Notes under the pieces: model-generated
Databases searched by the model: none
What the model was told of the DNA's origin: nothing
What the model saw: only the letters and a program-made list of their open reading frames with translations
Source: Spodoptera frugiperda
Taxonomy: Eukaryota; Arthropoda; Insecta; Lepidoptera; Noctuidae
NCBI RefSeq assembly: GCF_023101765.2
Contig: NC_064235.1
Coordinates: 6,569,501 to 6,633,500, forward strand
Direction of reading: 5' to 3'
Length of the DNA: 64,000 nt
Made by a program: the position numbers and the translations under genes
Shown here: positions 22,490 through 33,400 of the stretch, one piece after another
Layout of the letters: every line of letters starts with the position of its first letter
Numbering within the stretch: the stretch's first letter is position 1

Positions 22490-22870
22490 GCTATGTCCAG
22501 CAATTGGATATTATGCCCAGCAGTGGGATATTATGGCCAGCAGTGGGATTGCTCAGCAACGGGATATCATGTCCAGAGATTGGATGCTATGCCCAGCAAT
22601 AGGATATATATTTTTTTTATATGATGGGGCGACGTTTAGCCGCTATCTCGCCTGATAGTAAGTGATGATGCGGCCTACGATGGAGCACGTCTGCCCATGA
22701 GCAACCTATTCACTCGGGCCTTGAAGACACCTAGTATATTATGCCCAGCAGTGGGATATATTATACAGCTATAAGCTATTTTATCCAACAATGGGATATC
22801 TTGTCCACAGATAGGATGGTTTGCCCAGCAACGGGATATTATGCCTAACAGTAGGACGACATATTATATT
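22490..22870. repeat. Minisatellite with unit close to GCCCAGCAGTGGGATATTAT, split by a LINE-B insertion
   Basis: About ten diverged units of roughly 18-22 bp. A reverse-oriented 5'-truncated LINE-B 3' end (22610-22735) sits in the array, whose units continue on both sides (CCCAGCAATAGGATATATA before, GCCCAGCAGTGGGATATATT after). Units are not separated by unique spacers, so this is not a CRISPR. Confidence 0.8.
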
Positions 22871-22979
22871 GCACATTAATGTAAAAAAACTTGAAAAAAT
22901 ATTGTCAAAATATTTTATTTATTATATTATACCATACCCTAATGTCACGCCTTTAATCCCCAAAAGGGGGTAGACCATT

Positions 22980-23440
22980 AAGCAAATACAAAGAGATGTC
23001 ATAACTGGATTTCCCTTTTTTTTTATTTATTTATTTTAAATGGGCCGACGTTTGGCCGCTATCTCGCCTGATGGTAAGTGATGATGCGGCCTACGGTGGA
23101 GCACGTCTGCCCATAAGCAACCTATTCACTCGGGCCTTGAAGACACCCAGGTTATACCCATCAGGAAACACAGACTCCGGCAAGGAGTTCCACTCCCTAG
23201 CAGTTCGCACAAGGAAGCTTGAAGCGAAGCGCTTCGTGCGAGTGGGTGGGATATTCACCATGAAACGATTTCGACGGATTTCCCTTTAACATAACGCGTG
23301 ACACGTTACGGGGAGCGCGGGACGTTACAAACCGCGCCCCTCTCTATGTTCTATCTAGCGGTCCCATACTACACACACGTTGCCAATTGTCCACATTTTA
23401 ATGTGTTACTTTCTGAGCGCTTATAACCTATCTACACCTT
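22980..23440. mobile_element. Dispersed repeat split by LINE-B with a 12-bp target duplication
   Basis: The repeat also seen uninterrupted at 2996-3175 is broken by a minus-strand LINE-B 3' end (23019-23275). GGATTTCCCTTT flanks the insert at 23007-23018 and 23276-23287, a target-site duplication made by LINE integration. The empty site is visible at about 3027. Confidence 0.88.
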
Positions 23441-23458
23441 TTTATTAATAATACCTTT

Positions 23459-23632
23459 ACTGGCTGGGCAACTGGCTGCCGTGTAACGTGTAGCGGGTTC
23501 GATTCCCGCACGGAACAACTCTTTGTGTGATCCACAAATTGTTGTTTCGAGTCTGTGTGTCATGTGTATGTGAACTTGTATGTTTGTAAACGCACCCACG
23601 ACACAGGAAAATTCTTAGTGTGGAGCAAATTA
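23459..23632 (+). mobile_element. SINE-2 copy
   Basis: GGCTGGGCAACTGGCTGCC, B-box GGGTTCGATTCCCGC, TTGTGTGATCCACAAATTG, GTCATGTGTATGTGAACTTG and the 3' end CTTAGTGTGGAGCAAA. Confidence 0.78.
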
Positions 23633-23931
23633 AAACAAAATTGCGTAGCATCCATTTGTTTTGTCACAGTGCACAATCACATTATGGCATCTCCTCTTTG
23701 TACTTGCTATATGGGTTAGACCGAGGTCCACATATAAGATTTAACACGCACTTTTCACCATTTGTGTTATAAGTCCCATGTAATAGGGGGTGAGTCTATT
23801 GCCACATACTTTTTATAATACTTCGTACGGATCCTAAATCCTACGCTTCATTAATTTTTCAAAAATTTTCCTTCCCACATTGCTTTGTCCTGATGAAAAC
23901 GAACAGAGTAATAAATTTATTATTGTTTTGT

Positions 23932-24275
23932 ATATAAGGAGCTTTAAAAGTATCTGCCACGGCTTTAATGGGAGGTAGTGTTGTGTTTGAAGATTACAAT
24001 AGTAAATATAAATGATTGATTATGAGTTTTTATTTCATACAAAAAATCTATGTATGAGTTTGTTATGAAAGAGCTATCTCTTTCACTGTCTCTGTCGCAT
24101 CGTGCGTAATTGTGAACCACTTTACACAGAGTAGAGTCAATGTTTATTTAACTTCTTTATGTTCTCAAATTGAATTAACTGGTCCGGGGTACGAAATTTC
24201 TTCACTATTGTAATCTTCAAACACAACACTACATCCCATTAAAGCCGTGGCAGATACATTTAGAACACCTTATAT
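23932..24275. mobile_element. MITE-1 in or just past the DPP8/9 3' UTR
   Basis: Full-length copy with terminal inverted repeats (AGCTTTAAAAGTATCTGCC on the left; GCAGATACATTTAGAACACC on the right), flanked by TATA. Its right end lies about 40 bp past the DPP8/9 stop. On the gene's strand the element supplies AATAAA at 24148-24143. Confidence 0.85.
24143..24148 (-). terminator. Likely DPP8/9 poly(A) signal carried by MITE-1
   Basis: The first AATAAA on the minus strand after the DPP8/9 stop codon, 166 nt downstream. It lies in the AAATAAACATTG block common to all MITE-1 copies. I saw no AATAAA or ATTAAA between the stop and this site. Use of the site is inferred. Confidence 0.5.
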
Positions 24276-24313
24276 ATTTGGAGCCCCATACAAGTAGAAC
24301 TATTTCAATATAT

Positions 24314-24406
24314 TTACAGGTTTTCATGTAAGAAGTGTAATAATGTGGCTTCGTAGTGTTTGGCGGCGTGCATCGCTCGTAGAGAGTGTCTTTCGCCAGG
24401 GTACAC
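24314..24406 (-). CDS. DPP8/9: DPP8/9 exon 19 (last, catalytic His)
   Basis: Acceptor TTTTGCAG|GTGTAC, phase 0, 31 codons with the stop. Encodes VYPGERHSLRAMHAAKHYEA and ends LLHFLHENL-stop; the His of ERHS completes the triad. Family proteins end the same way. Confidence 0.95.
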   Translation of the reverse strand: MYPGERHSLRAMHAAKHYEATLLHFLHENL

Positions 24407-27400
24407 CTGCAAAATAAAAACAAATTATAACATAAAAAATCTTTTTCAAAATTTAACTAAACAAACAAATGGCAAGCTTAATATCTAATATATAAAATTT
24501 TCGTGTCACAGTTTTCGTTACCATCTCTGAAACGGTTTGACCGATTTTAGTAAAATTCTTTGTTCTTATCCGGTATCTATGAGAATCGGCCAACATCTGT
24601 TTTTCATCTCTAGATATCCTATAATAATGAAATCGACAACTGGAATGTGGATTCGTTCATCATTGTGCCGATAGTCATGTCTTCCAATGAGTTTATACTC
24701 AACAGCGTCGACAACCACCTTAAGAGGCTGGCCTGACCCAGAAGGCAGTACTCCTCGAACCGTGGGTGCTCGCAGGAGCAGATCTATTAGAGGACTCGGT
24801 GCCCCTTACAAATGCTTAGGATGGCCACCGGGGTGGTTTTAATGAGGTAAAAATCCCACACCCCTAGTCTTTTATCCCCAAAAAGCTAGGCGACTTTTAA
24901 GGATTTCCCCCGTTGCAAAAAAGTACTCCTCGAAACAGCACGTATTGTGAGGTTTCTGTCTCTGGAGCCCTAACCACCGGTAGCTTGGACCATGCTCCCG
25001 CTACCGATCGGCTTTTAGTTTTACCACAGTCCCAGAGTATGTGATGGACTGCTCATGTTGCAACTCCGCTTTTGAATATTGGCACCATGGTGATGAACAA
25101 TATATGTTAAACAGTAGACTATGGAGTAGACTATGGTGGTGATGTAACTGACCTGTACTCGATGTGGTTTCCCAAGCCTCACCAGCTCAGCAGTGAGCGC
25201 GGCGGTGTGGCAGAAGTGCACGTTCTCGTCCGCCAGCCCGTGGATGATTAGCAGTCTGCCATCCCTGGGGATAACATTACCAGCTCAGCAGTGAGCGCGG
25301 CGGTGTGGCAGAAGTGCACGTTCTCGTCCGCCAGCCCGTGGATGATTAGCAGTCTGCCATCCCTGGGGATAACATTTTATTATGGTATAAGCCGGTAAAC
25401 GAACGAATAGATCACCTGATGGAAAGCAATCGCCGCCGCCCATGGACACTTAAAACACCAGAGGCGTTACAAGTGCGTTGCCGGCCTTTTGGAGGTTAGG
25501 AATTTAAGTGTTGTCGAGGAATCGTGATTGGGAAGATTGGGGGGGGGGGATTCGGCCTCCAGTTGCCTCACCCTTTTGGAACGAAACACAACGCAAGCGT
25601 TGTTTCTATTCGGTTTTCTGTGAGGCCGTGGTACCACTCCGTGGCCCATTCGTGCTGAAGCATGCATTCCCACACTTGTAGTGATATGTTAGGCGTCAGT
25701 GATATTAGAATCTCAGACGCTAGCTATATTATCGTGGGCGCTAGCCTCGAATACTACTAGCATTTTAAGTGTGGGAGAGCCATGCTTCGGCACTGCCGGG
25801 CCGGCTCGACCGGAGTGATACCACGGCCTCACAGAAAACTGCCGTGAAACAACGCTTGCGTTGTGTTTCGTTGTGTGAGTGAAGTTATCCGAGTTATTAC
25901 CCCCGGCCCAATTCCCCTGTGGCGACACATTGACAAGTAACAAGTGACAGATGACAGAAGTCGCACATAGACTATCGACGAGCTAATCAACGGATGACGT
26001 CACAAATATCCTGCATCGCACATATGAAGTTTACATGCGAAATAACACGGGTAGAAAATCCCAACGAACAACAGTTGGGCAGAAAGCCCGCCAGGCATGA
26101 TCACCCCGCCTGGTCGGAGGATCCTCCTTTTCTTAGGGAACTTTACTCGCTGTTCTCTAAACCCCCATTCCCAATCTTCCCAATTCCCGATACCCGAACA
26201 ACAGCCCTTATATTCCTAACCCCCAGAAAAGCTGGCAACGGGCGGCGGCGATTGCTTACCATCAGGTGATACGCCTGCCCGTACACCGGCGTGTTTCGAA
26301 TAAAAAAATATATTTGAGCGCTAATGTTGTTTTGGTTTAAAACTATTGACACTTACTGATCAGGGAAGAAAGGCGCATGTGCCAGTACACTGGCCCTGGT
26401 ATAAGCGTGCGGGCTCCGTGAAGGGGGTCCCATGTACCGCTCCGTGTAGGCCGTGTCGTACAGGCGCCAGCACGTCACCGGCGCCCCCGCCACGCACGCA
26501 CGGAATATGCCCGGTCTGGTCGCCAGGCCTAGTAGGGATAGGTATCCGCCTGTGAAAAGGTGAGATAGGTTAGTTTATGTAGAAAGATTTATCAAATTTT
26601 GTGTGGGTTTGTCGGTAATAATGCGTAAACACATATTGCTATATTTTTACGGGTGTAAGTTCCTTTAAACGAAACAAGAACGCATTCGGTGCTCTGATTG
26701 GTAGGTTCATTCGCGCCGGCCAATCAGAGCGCCGAACGCGCTCTAGTTTTGTTTTCGTTCAACGTAAAGCAAAGTCGTACTAAGGGTACTGATATCTTAA
26801 GAAAATACTTAGGGTCTACACATTCAACAGTGACCGACCAACAGCGCTCTATGTTAAAGTTATTATTAATCTTTATGTTGTTCAATCAATCCTACTCCTA
26901 AAAAAATACTGTTGATTATACATTAATAAACTAAAACGAATAAATGTAAAGGCTATCGTACCGTAGCTCCAGCCATGTATCGCCACTCTCTCCATGTCTA
27001 TGCAGCCTGTCTCCTTGGCCAACCATTGCAACACCTCGACCTGGAATAATATAGTGATACAGGTTAGGAATCATTGTATTTATGTCCCACTGCAGGTCGG
27101 CGAGCATGGGTAGCTCGCCGCGGGTCTGCGGATGGAGAGCCAGGGTAGCTCATCGCCTGAGCAGAACCACCCGTGCGTGCGGCGCCAAGATGCCGCGCGC
27201 CTCAGGAGCCATGCGGACTACTTAGCTTCTAGGGCCCATTACCGGGCTGATTCCTGGTTCGCAACTGCAGGAGTCAGGAACGGAGCCTGGTCTAATTCAA
27301 CGTAACGTATGAACGTTCGCAACATCTTCGCAGATTGCATACTCCTCAATTCTATTTTTAGCCAACTTTCGTGAACAAAAATGAACGAACGAAATGAAGA

Positions 27401-30400
27401 TAAATAAGATGAAATTATAAATAAAACGTTATTTTAAGTAATTCTAATAGTAAATCAATAAAACCTACGGTCGAAGATTAAACGAACTTTGCATTCGAGA
27501 ACCAGAGTAGTAGACTACCTAGCCGGTTTACCGGTGCTCCGGCTCGAAACGCAGGAGTAGGAACAGGGTTGGTTTTTAGTCATTAAGAGTCTGACACTCC
27601 CTCTCACCTCGCCCAAGGCGGGAGAAATCATTGGATGACCCCCCCCCCTTAAAATCTCCGATTCGCACTTCCCTAACAAACTGGTGTTTCAAGTGTCCAC
27701 GGGCGGCGGCGATTGCTTACCATCAGGTGATACGTCTGCTCGTTTACCGGCTTATACCATAAATTATCGTGCAACCAACCTGATCATCCAGCTCGATCTG
27801 ACCGAGCTTGCCTTTAATGGCGGCCTCCCAGGCCCTGCCGCGGTGCTTGGAGCCGCGCGAGTCCACCGCCACCACGTTGAAACCGCGCGCCGCCAACATA
27901 TGCATGCGGAGTTGCCGGATACCCTGGGGATTAATGTGTCATGGTGATTAATGTTGTAGCGATTGATTACTGAGTCTGGAGAGTAATGTGTGATGGTGAT
28001 TAATATGGTAGCGACTAATTACATAGTCTGCCAAGTGTGGGGATTATGGCAGATCATTTTTAACGGACTTCAAAAATGGAGACAGACTGCGGATAATTCA
28101 ATTTTAAAGTTTCAAAAGTGCCTTATTAAGGATTAATTGAAATAAATGCTATGATTTTGACTCTGGTGGCGATTGCCTGATATTTATTTTTAATTACAAT
28201 AGTGTAAAAATATCACATCAATATCCTTTGTGTAGTTTTGAAGGTCTAAGCATACATAGGGACAAACAACAAAAGCGTCTTTGTACATAGGTTATTCCTT
28301 CACGTGAAAACGGCTGAAAGGATCGAGATAAACTTTGGAACAGAACATATAGGCTACTTTTTGTACGAATGGAGAAAAGCTCTACTAGAAGTCACACTGG
28401 GACTCTTCATCATGTCTCTTCGCTTAAAGCTTTTCTAAATCATTTATTCGGGATTTAAACCGTGATTTTAAATTAGATTATTACCATACCTTGTAACTAT
28501 TAGTAACAGTCTGGACCTCCGGGCCCCCGTACACGTGCAGCACGGTAGGGCTCCGCCCCGCGCGGCCGCAGCGCCACAGCGTGCAGTACGCCGTCGCCCC
28601 GCACGACAGCCGGGTCTCGAATATTTGCGGGGGAGGGATGTCCGACAGGCTTAGGGAACGTTCTGGAACAAATTTACCATGTTTTTAAATCGAACCTGGA
28701 ACTTTATCGTGTTGGGTATGCAGTTATAGGTACGGAAAGCTAAATCTGTAGATTGGGATAAAGCGATGAATAATAAGCGACAGTCTTGCGAGATCTCGAC
28801 AATTTCAAAATTGGCCCTTATGTATATATTTTTGCAAATAATAATTAATATTTTAATAAATTACGAAAAAATAATAAGATTAAGATAAACATTTATTTTT
28901 ATAATGTTTTGCAGCATAGTAGTAGCGACAGTCGCCGCGTCGTGTGTCGCGGAATGCTGCTCTTCAATATGAGTCTCTAGCATGGCTTAACACTAGTCAA
29001 ATTCGTCGCCCAACAGTTACGTGAGTAAGCCGATAACATAATAATTAATTTAGTATGTCTCACTAAAGTTATAATAAAATCAAGTCAATATAATATCTTC
29101 GAAAGTATTGGTTTCCGTAAGAAAATAAAAAATACGTGTCTAATGTTTTAAAATAATATACAAGACGGACATTAAAATAAAATGTTGGCATCTACCATAT
29201 TGGGTGGATTTCAGTAATTGTAGCTTTAAATCCCGAATAAAGTAAAGTATTATTAAAATAGCCATGTTTCCTACTAGTCAAATTCAATACTTTTTTCGAA
29301 ACGTCAAAAACGATATTTTCTATGAACTTTGTATGAAATACTTTATTATGAAGTCATCAGACTTTTACGTCAAATAGTAGGTAGATTATTTCTAGAAATT
29401 AAGCTAGAAAATATCGAAAATTAAGTAGTTCATCAAATGAATGACTCATTCATTCAGTGTGATTATTTTTGAATATTTTATTGTATTGAAAACTTGTAAC
29501 AATTTATTTTTGACCCAGTCATCATCCCTATTTTATTATTACCTCTGATTAACGATCCGGTTTCACTATCCGTGTCCTCCTCACCGTCCCGGCTATCCCA
29601 CGAACCGTTCAGGCTCCGTACTTCCGTGCATTCTGCAAATATACAAGATGTTCTAAAAGTATCTGCCACGGCTTCAATGGGAGGTAGTGTTGTGTTTGAA
29701 GATTACAATAGTGAAGAAATTTCGTACCCCGGACCAGTTAATTCAATTTGAGAACATAAAGAAGTTAAATAAACATTGACTCTACTCTGTATAAACGTGG
29801 TTTACAGATACGCATCATGCAAAGCTTCGTCAATAAAAACAATTGATAGCAATTGCTTTCCCGGATCCGATCACGAAACGCGGGCCAGAGTTTATGTCAA
29901 AACCAACCAAAAGTTTAGCTTGCGAACATGTATAAGGGGTGAGCCTATTGCCATATAATCCACAAGCTGGGCACAAGGTCCATACTCCGTACTACCACGG
30001 AGAAATTTTCGAAACACCATAAAAAAGCCCTAGGCTTTCTACCCGGTAATCGGGTCCCTTGCTCAGAGCCGTGCAACCACTCGACAATGAGGCAGTCATC
30101 TATACTTCTATACTAATATTATAAAGCTGAAAGTTTTTTTGTTTGTTTGTACGCGCTAATCTCCGGAACTACTGATCTGATTTGAATCATTCTTTTTGTG
30201 TTGGATAGCGTTTATCGAGGAAGGTTATAGTCTATATTCGCCACGTTATCACTGGGTACGAGCAGTCGGGTGAAACCGCGCGGAAGTAGCTAAATATATA
30301 TGAACTCGAACAAGAAAAGGATTGGCCACAGAAAGCTCTACAAAGAGACGAGTAGAAAGAAGCTAGGGCGGCCTTTGTCCTGCAGTGCGACGAACATGGC

Positions 30401-33400
30401 TGTAAATAAAATATATACACGTACCCGATGGAGCTCTCTCCGTGATGCTGCCCTGCACCAACAGCCGCGGCGGAGTGTGCAGGATGCGGTACACCCGCGT
30501 CACCGGAGCCGTCGTTATATTCGACGAGGTTATCACTGCTGTACTGCAATCCTGAAAGGGGGTACCATATTAAAATCTATACTAATATTATAAAGCTGAA
30601 GAGTTTGTTTGATTGTTTGTTTGTTTGAACGCGCTAATCTCCGGAACTACTGGTCCGAATTAAATAATTCTTTTTGTGTTGGATAGTGCATTTATCGAGG
30701 AAGGCTATAGGCTATAAAACATCACGCTATGACCAATAGGAGCGGGTGAAACCGCGCGGAAGTAGCTAGTATTATAATAATAACTCACATATAGAACCCA
30801 CTTAGAGTAAGTAAAATTTCCGTGGTGCTTGGCGACTGGGCTTCTCCCAGTCGTGCAGTCTCTTTGGAGCCTTTAAGCTTAAGTCACTCTGTGAGAGAGC
30901 CGTACTTCGACACTGCTCGACCGGAATGATACCCCGGTGTTATTTTCAGTTTATGGTATAAGCCGGTAAACGAACAGACGGATCACCTGATGGTAAACAA
31001 TCGCCGCCGTACGGAAACACCAGAGGCGTAACTATTGCATTACAATTGCGTTGCCGGCCTTGGGGGGATTAGGAATTTAAGGGTTGTTGAGGAATCGGGG
31101 ATTGGGAAGATTGGGAAGGGAGTAATTGGGCCTCCGGTAACCTCACTCACACAACGAAACACAACGCAAGCGTTGTTTCACGCCGGTTTTCTGTGAGGCC
31201 GTGGTATCACTCTGGTCGAGCCGACCTAGGAGTCACGAAGCATGGCTCTCCACACTTTATAATTTCATAATTTATTTATTTATTAGACGTCGCGGCAGAC
31301 CCTAAAGAAGATGGTGTGACGAACTCAACTATGACAAGGATTGGCCGCAAAATGTTTTACACAGAGAGGAGTGGAAGGCGGCTAGGGAGGCCTTTGCCCT
31401 GCAGTGGACCGATCATGCTGAAATCGAATCTAAATCTAAATATATGACACCCACGACAAGAGTGAGGGTAGGGACAAATAAACTCCAGTACAACTTTACC
31501 TCATCAATATCGACGGTGCAAGAATGTCCGACAGACGTGAGCAAGTGCACGGCGTGGGGGCGCGGCGGCGACAGCGGCGCCACGTACAGGTGGCGCTCCA
31601 GCGGCGTCTCGCGGAGCCCTACGAAGTACACCAGCTGCCGGCCTGTGTCTACCTGCGGAGACAATTTGGTTGTTGCACAAATACATACGAATAATAAATT
31701 AATTATTATATTAGAGAAAAAAAAACTAATTACTACAAATAAGGTAAGCCAACCAAATAAGGCCTACCTTATTTTTATTACCGCCTAGCTCGTAGGTTTA
31801 AAATGACAATGGGCTGATAATTTCAAAATCTTATATTTATTTATTAAACTTTGTAATAATGGAATCAAAATGGCTTTAGAAACAAAAATTACAATTTTGT
31901 AAACACAAATAACTAAAGTGTCACTTTGGCCTTATTGGGAACCCTATGTCTTAATAAGGCCTCAATAAAAACTAGTAAGTATTCAACTTCTTAATTATAA
32001 CAAAACTTTGTCAATGCTTATAATAAATGTAATGAGATCTTATTAATTAATTTTGGTCATTATACATCAGGCTAAACGAGTTTCTCATCATGTAATACCC
32101 AAGTAAAATCTTTGAAGTCATCGGTACCCCAGCATCAGTCAAACGAATGAGAATAACTTCTTGTTCTGTAGCCAATTTAGCGACCGACCTAGCTTTCGTG
32201 TAGTCGAACCACTCTTTAGATGGTGCGTACTTCTTTGGAAGTTATATCTGGCTGGAGCAGCCTACCGGGTAAAACAGGGTGCATAAAATTCGAAGGGTGA
32301 ATAGATACTATGAAGAATATCCCGATATCCATTTACCCCTTTTCTGTGTTATTACCCCTTTCTACCATTTTAACAGCGTTTTCCATCTTTTACAAAATCC
32401 ATTGGCTTTCATTTTGACAGAAGCATGTGATCCGTTTTTTATGAAATTACTGAAAAACAACTAAGCCGTAATAAGGCCTACACGTTTTTTTTTTTGTAGG
32501 CTTTATTAGGGCATGGCACATAGGTAAACAAAACAACGATTATATGAAATACACAGATATTATAGCTATTTCACTAATGTGAGGAGATGGCTAAATGTAT
32601 AATTGTCATACAGACAAAACACGGCACGTCGTATACTGATAAATGTAAAAATACTAACAGTTTACGCTACTCGAATTTTATAAAAACTAAAGTGCGCTCC
32701 ACGTCGTGATTGTTTTCGACTGTAGGTTCCGACATAATCGCGGCACGGGTTGCTTGCTGTGCTCAAATTAGTTAAGTAATGTGCATGCACACTTGTACAA
32801 ACTTTGGCGACCATTTGACATCGGGAAGAGGGAAATTTTCAAAATAGGCTTTATTGGGGCATAGGCCTTATTTGGTTAGGTTACTATACATACGAATAAT
32901 CACTCGATATCATTAAACAAGAAAAAAAAACAATTACTCCAACTTTCTTTTATGAAACAGTTAAGTTTATTAATTATTATGTTATCGGCTTACTCACGTA
33001 ACTGTTTGACGAGGAACTCGACTAGTTTCAAGTCATTCTAGAGGCTAGTAGCAGTGCGACAATCGCCGCGTCGTGTGTCGCGGAATGCTGCTCATGAATA
33101 TGAGCCTCTAGCATGGCTTGAAACGAGTCGAGTTCCTCGTCATACAGTTATGTGAGTAAGCCGATAATATAGTAATTAATAAGTTGAACTGTTTCATAAA
33201 AGAAAGTTGGAGTAATGGATTTTTTTTTCTCGTTTAATGATATCGAGTGATCGGCAGAGGGATTATTCGGTAAGGGATGTCAAGTTTGATTATCCGGGCT
33301 GGTTAGTATTGTTTAGTATCTTTTAAAACCAAAATTACTTAAAAAATCACAATAAAAATAATAGAAATGTTTAATTTACTTTTTTTGAGGGGGTGGGGGA

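Noticed and set aside
22490..22870. Possible CRISPR-like array
   Set aside because: Short units vary and there are no unique spacers; the genome is eukaryotic. It is a minisatellite.
23071..23289. 72-codon plus-strand frame
   Set aside because: It is the complement of the LINE-B 3' end, and similar frames occur at every copy.
25279..25376. A second real exon 18
   Set aside because: Including it shifts the frame and truncates the protein before the catalytic His. It is a partial duplicate without its own donor.
29500..29536. MITE-4 end next to the exon 13 donor as another donor-adjacent insertion
   Set aside because: Only about 13 bases (GTCATCATCCCTA) match; too little to count.
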